This document shows positions 1 to 8,949 of a DNA stretch of 35,000 bases, one piece after another. The translations under genes and the position numbers were made by a program. The stretch is from positions 105,001 to 140,000 of the forward strand of contig CAJNDS010002517.1 in the NCBI GenBank assembly GCA_905221605.1. Direction: 5' to 3'. Under the pieces are notes generated by a model. The model did not search any database. It was not told where the DNA came from and saw only the letters and a list, made by a program, of their open reading frames with translations. The number at the start of each line of letters is the position of its first letter. Within the stretch, counting starts at the first letter, position 1. The DNA is from Symbiodinium natans (lineage: Eukaryota > Sar > Dinophyceae > Suessiales > Symbiodiniaceae).

Positions 1-55
1 AACCAACCCCCAAAAAGGGTGCCCTTCTTATGATGTGGTTCCTGGGCTACTAAGA
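1..55 (-). mobile_element. Partial small inverted-repeat element, family B
   Basis: The first 55 bases match 3233-3292 in order: AACCAACC, an A-run followed by GGGTGCCC, then GGTT-C/A-CTGGG. The same core occurs at 28062-28168 and 32275-32357. The left end lies outside the window. Confidence 0.5.
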
Positions 56-166
56 GGGTCCTTATCAGAGGGCTTTATTGTTCGGCACGTTTACCCGGGG
101 ATAGATCGGACTAAGTTTAGCCCTAAGCCCGGAACTCCTTTAAGGGATTCTATACAAGGGCCCTAT

Positions 167-287
167 GCTTGGGGCACCTGAGGTAGATATCCCTCTAAAC
201 CCTAAACCCTATACCCTATACCCTAAACCCTAAACCCTTAAACCCGCCCGCAGGAAGTGCGGCTTGGGGCACCTGAGGTAGATATCC
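167..287 (+). repeat. 26-bp direct repeat flanking a telomeric array
   Basis: The 26 bases at 167-192 and 262-287 (GCTTGGGGCACC...GATATCC) are identical. Between them lie CCCTAAA/CCCTATA repeats (193-245) and a short GC-rich stretch ending CGCAGGAAGTGCG. The arrangement is like a target-site duplication around an insertion. Confidence 0.85.
193..245 (-). repeat. CCCTAAA telomere-type array
   Basis: About seven CCCTAAA/CCCTATA units, C-rich strand shown on +. Confidence 0.9.
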
Positions 288-345
288 AATCAGTTGCCGA
301 GCTCCACCGTCGTCTGGGTGCGCTGCTGAAGCCGTGAAAGCCTTC

Positions 346-510
346 TAGGGTTTAGGGTTTAGGGTTTAGGGTTTAGGGTTTAGGGGTTAGGGTTTAGGGT
401 TTAGGGTTTAGGGTTTAGGGGTCTAGGGTTTAGGGTTTAGGGTTCAGGGGTCTAGGGTTTCAGGGATTTAGGATTTTATTGGTGTCGGGTTCTAGAGTTT
501 AGGGTTTAGG
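346..510 (+). repeat. TTTAGGG telomere-type array, degenerate at the right
   Basis: Regular TTTAGGG units to about 420, then variants with TCTAGGG, TTCAGGG and TTTAGGA. Nothing coding is seen. Confidence 0.93.
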
Positions 511-600
511 ACTGAGGCTTCAATGGGTTAAGGAGGTGGTTCATGACCAGGGTTTACATTGAGGAGGTGTAGGGGGGTTTGCTTACTCGAAGTTTAGCAG

Positions 601-653
601 GGTCGAGGTTCATGATGCTAGGACTTCGTGGATTTCCAGCACACAGCATGTAA
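601..653 (+). other. Coding-like island
   Basis: Directly follows TTTAGCAG (acceptor-like AG at 600). The frame reads SRFMMLGLRGFPAHSM and stops at TAA 651-653, which overlaps a GTAAGG donor-like sequence. Short, so chance cannot be excluded. Confidence 0.22.
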
Positions 654-701
654 GGGTTTCCGGCTCTTTGGATGGTTTGTGCTTCGGTTGAGTTCGTAAG
701 A

Positions 702-791
702 GAACTTCGGAACTACACGGGCGCAGCTGATTTCAGCAGACTGCTGCAAGCGCCCCTGCGTCCAGCCTGTTTCACCTGTCGGCATGCCTAA
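702..791 (+). other. Coding-like island ending at an inverted-repeat element
   Basis: The frame starts ELRNYTGAADFSRLLQAPLR and ends PACFTCRHA, 29 codons. The stop TAA (789-791) is supplied by the first bases of the family C element. Codon third positions are mostly G/C. The product is not recognised. Confidence 0.3.
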
Positions 792-900
792 TATAGGGGT
801 CGGAATAACTACTCATAGTATTCCCTTAAGCTCCGGCCTTTGTAATGATACTATAATACCCTCCCTAAACCCTATTATAATTCTTCAGGCCCCTATATTA
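789..900. mobile_element. Small inverted-repeat element, family C
   Basis: The ends TAATATAGGGGTC (789-801) and GGCCCCTATATTA (888-900) are near-perfect inverted repeats 112 bp apart. The left half (TAGGGGTCGGAATAAC ... TAGTATTCCCTTA) matches the reverse complement of the right half of 26771-26848, so this is a family and not a chance palindrome. No coding capacity; MITE-like. Confidence 0.65.
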
Positions 901-932
901 CTCATGGACACCCGAAGGGAAAGCGTTGCACC

Positions 933-1204
933 ATGGGTGGCAAGCAAGCCAGCAGCAAAAGTTTAGGGTTTAGGGTTTAGGGTTCAGGGTTCAGGGTTCA
1001 GGGTTTAGGGTTTAAGGTTTAAGGTTTAGGGCAAAAGTGTCGTTGATTTGCTCATTCCATCGTAACATGTGCCACTACTGCCGCATCAGCCACCACAGAC
1101 TACCACGGCTCCACGATACTCCGACTCCCCCTACTAATGCTCTTCTCTACGAGAAGCGCGGATCCTTGGGCTGTTGCCTTGTGGGGCCTGGCCCAAGCCA
1201 GTGA
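933..1204 (+). other. Candidate start exon plus telomeric intron plus second exon
   Basis: ATG 933 sits in CACCATGGG and encodes MGGKQASSK, a sequence of the N-myristoylation type (Met-Gly with Ser/Lys following). After nine codons the frame runs into TTTAGGG repeats. A GT-AG intron at 961-1037 (GTTTAGGG...GCAAAAG) would join it to 1038-1201, the only one of three frames that stays open there (54 codons from 1040, stop TGA 1202). The array is flanked by an 8-bp direct repeat GCAAAAGT (955-962, 1031-1038). Exact deletion of one repeat copy plus the array would instead stop nine codons later, at 1063. No homologue is recognised. Confidence 0.35.
962..1030 (+). repeat. TTTAGGG array flanked by 8-bp direct repeats
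   Basis: About nine TTTAGGG/TTCAGGG/TTTAAGG units lying between two copies of GCAAAAGT. Confidence 0.92.
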
Positions 1205-1575
1205 TGATAGGCCGCCCCCCAAAACCTCCCTGAACCCTGCGCCTCAGACCCTCCCAAGCCTAAGCCCCGAACTCCACAAATGTTATGCCTTTAGAGTCTG
1301 ATGCCTTTAGGGTCAGTTGGTAGGCTTAGAGGGATTGATAGTTTAGCTCGGGATTAGGCTATCAATGCGCTCCCCCCCCCTCTCTTCGCCCCCAAGCACC
1401 TCATACTGTATGTCGGGTCTGAAAGGCCTTAGAACTCAGGCGTCCTTAGAGCCTTGCAGGGTCAGGGTCTAGGTTTTAGGGTACATGGTTGAGGATTTGG
1501 CTTTTTATGAAATTTCAGGGTTCCTCGTTCCGAACCTTGCTTGTGCTTCAGCTGTAGGCCTTGGGGTCTACTTCG
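1205..1575. other. Degenerate C-rich then G-rich sequence, no gene seen
   Basis: Mostly decayed CCCTAAA-like words (CCTGAACCC, CCTAAGCCCC) to about 1290, then TTTAGGG-like words. Contains a C-run at 1373-1381. No convincing frame. Confidence 0.6.
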
Positions 1576-1673
1576 AGGTTCATGGGTGATTGCAAGTAGG
1601 GGTATCAGTAGGCCAACTAACGTTAAGAATTTCTCGGGTACTTCTAACCCTACTTACCAGTACTCATGAACCT
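1576..1673. mobile_element. Small inverted-repeat element, family D
   Basis: The ends AGGTTCATGGGTGATTGCAA (left) and the complement of TTACCAGTACTCATGAACCT (right) match as imperfect inverted repeats that continue into AAGTAGGG. The right 45 bp resemble 30998-31043 (GGGTACTTnTnAnACCCTACTT...CATGARCC). No coding capacity. Confidence 0.65.
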
Positions 1674-1704
1674 ACCCTAAACCCTAAACCCTAAACCCTA
1701 AACA
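1674..1704 (-). repeat. CCCTAAA array
   Basis: Four units abutting the family D element on their left. Confidence 0.95.
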
Positions 1705-1719
1705 AGTAGGGTTTAGGGA

Positions 1720-1806
1720 CCACCTGGAAAGGTCCTCGTCACTGACTGGAACCCGCTGACGGTCTACATCTGGCTGCGGCCCCTGCATCTCTCTTGCGGA
1801 TCGTAA
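1720..1806 (+). other. Coding-like island between C-array and G-array
   Basis: 28 open codons starting PPGKVLVTDWNPLTVYIWLR, stop TAA 1804-1806. The stop overlaps GTAAGG (1803-1808), so this could instead be a 5' splice site. Left CCCTAAA, right TTTAGGG. Not recognised. Confidence 0.3.
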
Positions 1807-1899
1807 GGGTTTAGGGTTTAGGGTTTAGGGTTTAGGGTTTAGGGTTTAGGGTTTAGGGTTTAGGGTTTAGGGTTTAGGGTTTAGGGTTTAGGGTTTAGG
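1806..1899 (+). repeat. TTTAGGG array, 13 units
   Basis: Thirteen nearly perfect units, one of the cleanest arrays. Confidence 0.97.
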
Positions 1900-1950
1900 A
1901 CTACAAGCCCCTTACACCCCTACTTTGTAGGGGTGTAAGGGGCTTGTAGT
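1900..1950. repeat. Near-perfect hairpin, 24-bp arms, 3-base loop
   Basis: ACTACAAGCCCCTTACACCC... at 1900-1923 pairs without mismatch with 1927-1950 around the loop TTT. It abuts the end of the TTTAGGG array. No poly-T follows, so a terminator is not implied. It could be a fold-back element or a source of a small hairpin RNA. Confidence 0.9.
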
Positions 1951-2578
1951 AGAAGCCCCCCAGAAGCGCCCAGAAGCCCACCAAACCCTGCCCCTTGCAA
2001 CTCCCCAAGCCCTAAACCCTAGACCTTAAACCCTCAACCCTGAAGTCTTAAAACCTGAACTCTCGGAGGGCTTGAAGCCCAAAACCCTAAACCTTGCAAC
2101 CCTAGAACCGCGCTCGGCCCCTCAAGCGATACTGAAGGATGGCGCAATGGAAGTGTGCCAGATTCGTTTTGGGTTTCGGAGGTTTTAGGGTTTTCATGCT
2201 GGGCTTGTAGGGCTTTTTGTTAGATGTGATTTTGGGGTTCAGGGTTTTGGGGTTGAAGGCTCAAGGTTTCCTGAAACCCTCCGCCGCTCTGGGCGCCCGG
2301 GAAACAAAAACTAACCACGCCATGCACCTTTGATCCAGAAAGCCCTCACACACCGACCCCTAAATCCCACAACCCTAAGCAAATGTGCCCTTGCCTCGCA
2401 TTTAAAACAAGCCCCTACCCTCAACCCTCGACCTTGCAAGCATTTTAATTTAGCCCCAAACCCCAAACCCCAAACCCCAAACTAAACCCTAGATCTTCTG
2501 CCCAGGGTTCGCTGGGGTACTTATACCCAAAGACCTTGAAGCTCTAAACACTGCAAACCCTAAACCCCGAAGCCCCAG
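1951..2578. other. Degenerate CCCTAAA/TTTAGGG-like sequence, no gene seen
   Basis: C-rich words to about 2110, a short unique stretch (2110-2165), G-rich words to 2270, then C-rich words including CCCCAAA repeats at 2455-2482. Confidence 0.6.
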
Positions 2579-2651
2579 GAAGCAGCCGTACCTGCGTTTC
2601 GCCGGTCAGAAGTACGACGAGACCTTGTCGGACCGCAGCGAGTGCGCCCAA
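2579..2651 (+). other. Coding-like island (exon candidate)
   Basis: Begins after CCCCAG (2573-2578). The frame (codons from 2580) reads KQPYLRFAGQKYDETLSDRS then ECAQ, with strongly G/C third positions. A GCAGGG (2652) or later GT could serve as donor; dinoflagellates use GC donors as well as GT. The frame happens to run on through the following TTTAGGG repeats. The protein family is not recognised. Confidence 0.42.
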
Positions 2652-2669
2652 GCAGGGGTTGGCAGGCGT

Positions 2670-2935
2670 AGGCTTCAGGGTTTAGGGTTACTTAGGGTTT
2701 CGGTTCAGGGTTCAGGGTTTAGGGTTCAGGGTTTAGGGTTTAGGGTTTATCCCACCCTCCTGCCTTGCTGGAGTGAGGTGCGCGGTACATCGAATTACTG
2801 TAGGAATTACAGGGTTTCTGGGGTTGGAGGGTTTATGGGGTTTATAGGGTTTATGGGTTTACAGGGTTTATCGGGGTTTGCAGGGTGTATAGGGTTTGTA
2901 GGGCGTGCAGGGTTTATATTGTTTTTTTAGAGGTC
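2670..2935 (+). repeat. TTTAGGG array and degenerate G-rich extension
   Basis: TTTAGGG/TTCAGGG to 2750, a short unique stretch (2751-2815), then TTTATGGGG/TTTATAGGG variants to about 2920. Confidence 0.85.
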
Positions 2936-2978
2936 TTATGGGGTTTGCGCGGCTTTGGCCGTGCAAGATTTGGGGCTC

Positions 2979-3022
2979 CCTAAACCCTAAACCCTAAACC
3001 CTAAACCCTAAACCCTAAACCC
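2979..3022 (-). repeat. CCCTAAA array
   Basis: Six clean units immediately left of the island at 3023. Confidence 0.97.
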
Positions 3023-3115
3023 GCTGAGTGGAAGCATGCCAAGCTCCGAGATGCTCTCGCCAGGTTTGTGCACCTTGTGAACAACTCGATCATCAAGCAC
3101 ATGGACGCTTGGTAG
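3023..3115 (+). other. Coding-like island (exon candidate)
   Basis: Thirty open codons beginning AEWKHAKLRDALARFVHLVN and ending KHMDAW, then TAG 3113-3115. The same bases form GTAGCC, a possible donor. The island fills exactly the gap between a CCCTAAA array and a TTTAGGG array. The amphipathic sequence looks like real protein; family not recognised. Confidence 0.42.
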
Positions 3116-3118
3116 CCC

Positions 3119-3180
3119 AAGGGTTTAGGGTTTAGGGTTTAGGGTTTAGGGTTTAGGATTTAGGGTTTAGGGTTTAGGGC
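3119..3180 (+). repeat. TTTAGGG array
   Basis: Eight to nine units, one TTTAGGA variant. Confidence 0.97.
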
Positions 3181-3183
3181 AGT

Positions 3184-3288
3184 GGTACCCTTTACCCCCC
3201 CCTTTGTTTTGGTTTAAGGCTCCTTGATAAAGTAACCAACCCTCCCAAAAAAAGGGTGCCCCCATTGTGGTATGGTTACTGGGGTACC
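3184..3288. mobile_element. Small inverted-repeat element, family B
   Basis: Starts GGTACCC and ends GGTTACTGGGGTACC. The internal A-run plus GGGTGCCCCCATTG corresponds, reversed, to the core of 28062-28168 and 32275-32357. Noncoding. Confidence 0.5.
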
Positions 3289-3500
3289 AAGGACGGCTTC
3301 CAGGAGAAGAACGAGGCAGGGAGATTGAGGGCACTTCTAGGGTAGGAGTTTGGGCGCCAGAGAGGGGGGGGTTGGGGGGGGGTTGGGGGGGGGGGTTGGG
3401 GTGGCACGGTAGAACATGTATAATGTGGTTCGCGCGCGCGCGGGGAAACTGTTTCCAGCGAAGCGCCGCATGCTGCCTTTGCTATACAACCCTTGCTCTT
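3289..3500. repeat. Low-complexity G-rich and CG-alternating sequence
   Basis: G-runs separated by TT at 3365-3401 and an alternating CG tract near 3431-3442. Apparent frames across it are composition artefacts. Confidence 0.7.
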
Positions 3501-4370
3501 TAGAAGCCTAGTGTTGTCTGAGAAGGGTCCAAGAACGCTCAATCAAGCACCCTTGAGCATCTTGTCGACGCAAAACCTGCCAACAGTAACATCGCAAGCT
3601 GCGGCGATCCTCCTGTGAGTGAAAAGCTTTTCCAAAGTACACGCTGGCATAGATGGCGAAAGAACAGTGCCAGACCCGCCAAGACCACCCCAGGAGCTCT
3701 CCAAGATGATCCCATGGCGCGCTGCCCACTGTACAAAGCACTCTCAGACCAGCCCCAGACCATCCAAGACCACTCCAACTCCAAAAGCGACAAGACTTTG
3801 GAGCTAGGAGAGCACAGAAGTCAAAAGCGATGACAGTTCCGCATTTCTTGAGCTCAAATGTCCACAAGCGACGAGAACTTCGCATCTCGTGGGCTCAGAC
3901 ATCGAAACGCGACGAGAGTTTCTCGGCGATGCCAAGAGAGCTCAGACGAATTCCGGATATCCAAAGTATAGATCAAACGCCAAGATTGGTTTTATACCGT
4001 TAATATATCGTATAGAAGGCTGGCAACGGTAATCCCAAGACCGAGCTCCCCATAAAAACCGTCCGGAAGAGCATTGCGAATCCCCCCAAAGACCACTATC
4101 CCACCATCGCCACTCCAAGACCAAGAAGTACACCCGTTCTTGGAAAACAGGCTCAGCACCGAGGTGATATATCGACATGCGGGAATACTGTGAGCAGATA
4201 CATTAATTTGTCCGTGCTTTTGCCATACACTTCTGTCTCCACTACAATACTCCCGCATGTATGCAAAATTCGTTCCAGGCCATGTCTCCATGGAACTGGC
4301 CTTCCATTGTTCGAAGGGCCATAAGACCACTAACACATTGTACCATTATAACCGGAAGTTCAGCCTTGTA
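3501..4370. other. Unique sequence without a supported gene
   Basis: Contains words of the type CCAAGACCA repeated at irregular intervals (3677-3790 and 4085-4125) and two diverged copies of a GAGCTCAGAC...CGACGAGA unit (about 3840-3950). A 125-codon frame on the minus strand (3508-3885) is open, but its Trp/Ser/Leu-rich composition matches nothing I know and other frames are open as well. Noncoding is more likely. Confidence 0.4.
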
Positions 4371-4860
4371 TAATTGGGAGAAACGCTATGCCAACTGTCT
4401 TATTCACGATATACAGACTTTCACGAACGCACAAAGGTTTGATTATAGTATCCCCCCCCTCCTCGTTAGACAAAACAATCTGAGGGCCGGCCTGTACAAG
4501 TAGGGGTCTCAATAAAACTGTGGGAGATAGTACGCTATGCCATCTATCTTGTTCATAAAAAGCTTTTTCTTGGTTCACGCATGCAGATTTAAGACGATTA
4601 TCCCCCTCTCCTCATGCACATTTGGTTTTGAAGGGCAGACTTGCGTAAATAGTGGCCCTTGTGCAATATAGGAATTTCAGTGAGCGCAGTTAGCCCTTAA
4701 ATAGATTGGTCTACCTCCTCACTACACTTCTAATCTGAAAGGCAAACTTGTGCAAATGTGAGTCGCTACATGTTTTGGCATATTGACAGTCTAGGTAGTT
4801 TAGTCGGCGCACTAGCCCTTAAATAGGTCACCTTTTTCCTCATTACACCTCTCAAAGGTG
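4371..4860. repeat. Strongly diverged tandem units of about 110-150 bp
   Basis: The motif C-rich plus CTCCTC-R-TTA/ATGC recurs at about 4451, 4602, 4709 and 4830, each time followed by a CTGAA/GGGC-type word and preceded by related sequence (CGCTATGCCA, AGCCCTTAAATAG). Old satellite-like repeats; no gene. Confidence 0.45.
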
Positions 4861-5067
4861 TATACTCATCCGGCCCGAAAATTTACAAAAAGCAAGAATA
4901 ATCTGGCACTACTCCTCCTGATTTGGACATTAGACGTGCTTGGGCTGTTTTGGCTTTTTAATTTCGGTACTAGTGGTTTCGGTACCTAAAAAACCCGAAA
5001 CAAACAAAAATCACGTGACTGTCGTCACTTTTTAAGGTTGGTTTGCTGTTCATGGCTCAAAAGCGCA
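4861..5067. other. Short unique stretch
   Basis: AT-richer sequence with a local duplication TTTCGGTACTAGTGG/TTTCGGTACC near 4962-4987. Nothing else seen. Confidence 0.5.
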
Positions 5068-5116
5068 GACAGTCACGAGGAAGAGGCACCTGAGTGGCGC
5101 CATCCTCGTGACTGTC
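5068..5116. repeat. 13-bp perfect inverted repeat
   Basis: GACAGTCACGAGG (5068-5080) and CCTCGTGACTGTC (5104-5116) with a 23-base spacer. A third related GTGACTGTCGTCAC lies at about 5015-5028. Confidence 0.85.
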
Positions 5117-5149
5117 CTCACTTTTCAGTTTCGTTTTTAAAAAGTGCTT

Positions 5150-5372
5150 GCGGATTGGGGTCAAGCCCGCTCCCTCACTTTTTGGTGCAGATATCCCAAA
5201 AACTCCAAATCGCAACCGCGCTCGCTTAATTCTTGGTCTTTGGGGCCCCAAAACCTCTACATCGGAAGACCCCGCTCCCGCATTGTTTGGTGCGGTTTGG
5301 GCCCCAAAGAATTCCACATCGCGAGCCTCGCTCCATCCCGCCCCCTCACTTTTTTGGTGCAGTTGGTTTGCA
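5150..5372. repeat. Diverged tandem repeats of about 55 bp
   Basis: Units of the form CCGCTCCCTCACTTTTTGG... / GGGGCCCCAAAA-CTC-ACATCG recur three to four times. Open frames here are by-products of low stop-codon content. Confidence 0.55.
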
Positions 5373-5379
5373 TATATTG

Positions 5380-6435
5380 CTGAGTCTTCACTTACTACGC
5401 GCGGCTGTTCCGGGTGTGTCTTCACTTACTGTGTGCGGTTGTTTTGCTTTTTGGCACGTCTTCGCTCTATATGCGCTTGTTTTGCTTATTGGGGCGTCTC
5501 CGCGTACTGTGCGATTGTTTTGTTTGCTGATGCGCCTTCGCTCTATATTTGCTTGTTTTGCTTCGTGGCGCGTCTTAGCCTACTCTGCGCGGCTGTTTTG
5601 CTTAGTGGTGCGTCTTCGCTTACTATATGTCCTATACGCAGTCGTTTTGATTATTGCTGCATCTTTCCTTACTGTGTGCACAGCTGTTCTGCTTAGTGGT
5701 GCGTCTTCGCTCTAGCCGCGCTTGTTGTGCTTAATCGTGTCTTTACTGTACTTACTGTGCGGTTGTGTTGCTTGTTGACGTCTTCGCTTATACTGTATAC
5801 TATATATGTGTGTTTTACTTAGTGGTGCGTCCGGCTGTTTTGATTATTGGTGCGGCTTGGCTTACTACGCGCGGTTGCTTTGCTTCTTGGTGCGTCTTTG
5901 CTCTATATGCACTTGTTTTGCTTCTTGGCGCGTCTTCGCTGACCGTGCGCTTACTGTATGATCTGTATGCAGTTGTTTTGCGAATTGGTGCATCTTCACT
6001 TACTATGTGCGGTTGTCCTGCTTACAGGGGCGTCTTCGCATTGCTCAATGGTGCACATTCACCTGCTGCGCAGTTGTTTTTTGCTTGGTGGTGCGCATTC
6101 GCTCACCATATGCAACCGTTTTGCTTGGCGGCGCGGCTTCGCTTGCTATGCGGTTGTTTTGCTTATTGGCGCGTCTTGGCTTACTATGCGCGGTTGATTT
6201 GCCTTTTGCATCTTCGCTCTATATATGCGGTTCGGTCGTTTTGCTCATTTGTGCGAAGGCTGTTGTGCTACTTGGAGCGTCCTCCCTTGCTGCTTATTGG
6301 TGTGTCTTCACTTACTATGCGGTGGTTTTGCTTGTTGGCGCGTCTTTGCTCACTAATTTAATGCAACTTGCTTGCTTAGTGGTGCTTCTTCGCTCTGTAC
6401 ATGCTTGTTTTGCTTATTGGTGCCTAATTAATATG
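5380..6435 (+). repeat. Minisatellite with a 38-40 bp unit
   Basis: The unit is close to GTTTTGCTTATTGGTGCGTC followed by TTCGCTTACTATGCGCG. GTTTTG starts occur at 5441, 5479, 5517, 5555 and 5595, spacing 38 to 40. About 27 copies of varying quality. The unit is poor in stop codons on the + strand, so frames of 150-198 codons appear (5148-5696, 5765-6361) with Leu/Ala/Val/Cys-rich text; I judge them artefacts. Confidence 0.88.
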
Positions 6436-6445
6436 TGTAGTGTTA

Positions 6446-6760
6446 GGAATGGTGGGTGATGGCGGGTAATGGTGGGAATGGTGGATACTGGTGGGTAATT
6501 GCGGTATGGTTGGTCATGGTCGGTACTGGCGGGAATGGTGGGAAATTAATGCTGGGTGAGCTGGGTAATGGTGGGAACGGTGGGAATGGTGGGAATGGTG
6601 GGAAATGGTGGGAAATGGTGGGAAATGGCGGGAAATGGTGGGAAATGGCGGGAAATGGCGGGTATTGGTAGGAACGGTGCAATTACTGGTGGGTGACGGT
6701 GGAAATGGTAGGTGGTGGCGGGAACGGTGAATGGTGGGTACTGGTGGGTAATGATGGTCA
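6446..6760 (+). repeat. G-rich minisatellite (T)GGTGGGAA / GGCGGGAAA
   Basis: A 9-11 bp unit TGGTGGGAATGG / TGGCGGGAAATGG repeated about 30 times. The minus strand reads as Pro/His/Phe-rich frames, which are artefacts of the repeat. Confidence 0.92.
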
Positions 6761-6779
6761 TCAACAAGCACTGTCAAGC

Positions 6780-8912
6780 ACTCAAGCCATAGAAACCCTG
6801 TCGTCTCCACTCTTCTCTTCCCTCGTCTTCTTGCCGCTAACTGCTTTTTGAAAGGATGGACTTGTTCCTCTCTTGTCTTCGTTCTTATTGCCAGACAATG
6901 GTGGCAGGGGAGGCGTGGAAGTGACGGAAGAGGAATGGAGACCCGATCTCCTTCTTTGGGCCGGCCTCGTCTTCCTTTCTCCGTGCAATATTCATCTCAA
7001 TGCATCCTTCGTCTACGCTTGTTTTTGCTGTCTCAGAGAACTTTGAAAAGACTGAGTGGGACATCGTCTCGCCCGCCCTCTGCTCTTGCTCTCGACGTTC
7101 TCATTCGGTGATAGTCAAGGAAAGGATGGAGCGCAACAAGAAAGAAGGTCATCTCCTACCTGTTTCCCATCTCTCCTCTTGATCTACTCAATCTACTCGT
7201 TTGAGAAAGGCCTTGGGCCAGGCGTTTCCTGTTCCCACAAAGAAGAGAAGCCACTAGGCAGATCGAGGGTGTCGCACGTTCACCTCTCCTAGCAGAGGCC
7301 CCTTCACTACCATGTCATCATATGGCAATTCACCAGCAAACGGGCCTTTCGCTCCAACTGTGTATGCTTGCTCTGTCTTTCTCCTGCCTCCTTCGCGAGA
7401 CTAAGAAAAAGGAAAAAGAAAAAAACAGCTCGGGAGGGGACAAAACAGCTAGAAGGAGGACTTCTGTTCCTTGTTCTTACCATCCTCATTTGTCGGCTTT
7501 CTCACTGCTTGCTTCTGACTCCTTCTTCTATATGAAAACTTGTGGAAAAGGGTTCCCATCCTCCATTCCCTTCCGAGTATGTCGTATACTCCTCAGTGAA
7601 TGGAGAAAGAAAGAGAGATGCGGTACGAAACAACAAGCGCTCAAGCCGTCTTGATGTTCTCACCCGTCCTTTCCTGTTACTCTACATTCGCATTTGACGA
7701 TCAGAAAGGAAAGGATGGAGCGCAAAAAGAGAGGATGTCATTTCTAACCTCTTTCCTTCACTTCTCCTCTTCATCTACTCGTATCAGAAAGGTCTTTGCC
7801 CGGGCGTTTCCGTACCCCGCAAAGAAGAGAAGCCGCGGCCGATCGAAGGCTGCGGAATGTGCACCTCACCCAGCTGTCCCTGCAGCCTGCAGCATTGCGT
7901 CATACCATTGCACATCAGGAGCAAGAGGAGTCTTTCTCTCCACCTGTTTCCTTCCTTTCTCACTCTCCTTGCTCGGTCTTTCATGAAACAAAGATGTTCC
8001 TGTATCTGGTTTCTCTCTCATGACTTGCTTTTTGATTCCGTGTTCTATGCGAAGCACTGTGCAAAGGATTCCCCCCTTCTCCACTCCTTTCCGAATGTTT
8101 GGTGGAGAGAGAGAGAGATGTGGCGCGTAAACAACTAGAAATCCTCTCGTCTCTACTCCTAAACACTAACCCCGAAACCGAGAAGAATAAGAAGGAAAGT
8201 TCTTTCATGTCATTGCATCCCTTGTCTACGCTTGTTTTTGTTCTCTCAGAGAACTTTGGAAACATTGAGCGGGGCATCGTCGTCTCACCCGCCATCTCTT
8301 CTTTTCTTACTCCCTGCGTTCTCATTATAGGTGATAAGCATGGAAAGGATGGAGCGCAAAAACAAAGAAGGTCATCTCCTACCTGTTTCCCCATCTCTTG
8401 TCTTGATCTGCTCATTCTAGTTCCTTCTTCCTACCATCTGCCTAAATGTATCTGATTTCTGACCCATCGCTTGCTTCCGATTTCTTCTAAGTGACAACTT
8501 CTGGAAAGATTTCCCCTTCTGCACTCCTTTCCGTACATGTTGTGTACTCTTCAGAGAAGGGAGAGTGACATTATCTTGTCTTCTCTTCCCTTCTCTTCTT
8601 GCCGCTAATTTATTCTTGAAAGGACAGACTTGTTTGTTTGTTGCCTTCTTTCTTCTTGCCATTCAATGGTGGCAGGGGAGGAGTGGATGTGACGGAAGAG
8701 GGGAAGAGGGGGCCCCTATGTGCTTTTTTGGGTGTCTGCGAGAAAAAGCCCAGACAGGAGGACTTCTCCTGTTCCTGCCTCCTACTTCTTTTATCTGATG
8801 CCTGACTCACCGCTTGCTTCTGATTCCTTTTCCTACATGATAATTTGTGCGAAAAGTGGTTTCCTCTTCTCTTCTTCCTTAGAACATGTTGCGTATTCTT
8901 CAATCAAGAGCG

Positions 8913-8949
<37 letters not shown>

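Larger units (their letters stand above)
139..337 (+). other. Coding-like island split by a telomeric insert
   Basis: Open frame starts after TAA at 136-138 and reads GILYKGPMLGAPE up to 180. A CCCTAAA-type insert follows, bracketed by a 26-bp direct repeat (167-192 and 262-287). Removing the insert at the AG|GT inside the repeat continues the frame as VDIQSVAELHRRLGALLKP and ends at TGA 335-337. Codons are GC-rich in third position. This is the best-supported two-part exon candidate in the window. Function is not recognised; expression is unproven. Confidence 0.4.

Noticed and set aside
3508-3885. 125-codon minus-strand frame
   Set aside because: No recognisable motif, composition rich in Trp/Ser/Cys, and competing open frames on both strands; kept only as unique sequence.
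4941-4960. Spliced-leader RNA gene suggested by a TTTTGGCT word
   Set aside because: The rest of the known dinoflagellate leader sequence is absent, here and elsewhere as far as I could see.
5057-5425. 122-codon minus-strand frame
   Set aside because: Overlaps the 55-bp tandem repeats and the 13-bp inverted repeat; repetitive peptide text follows the DNA repeat.
5148-6361. Overlapping + strand frames of 150-198 codons
   Set aside because: They lie in tandem repeats of about 55 bp and 38-40 bp; several frames are open at once and none has a recognisable domain.
6443-6810. Pro/His/Phe-rich frames on the minus strand and Gly/Trp/Asn-rich frame on plus
   Set aside because: Direct translation of the GGTGGGAA minisatellite.
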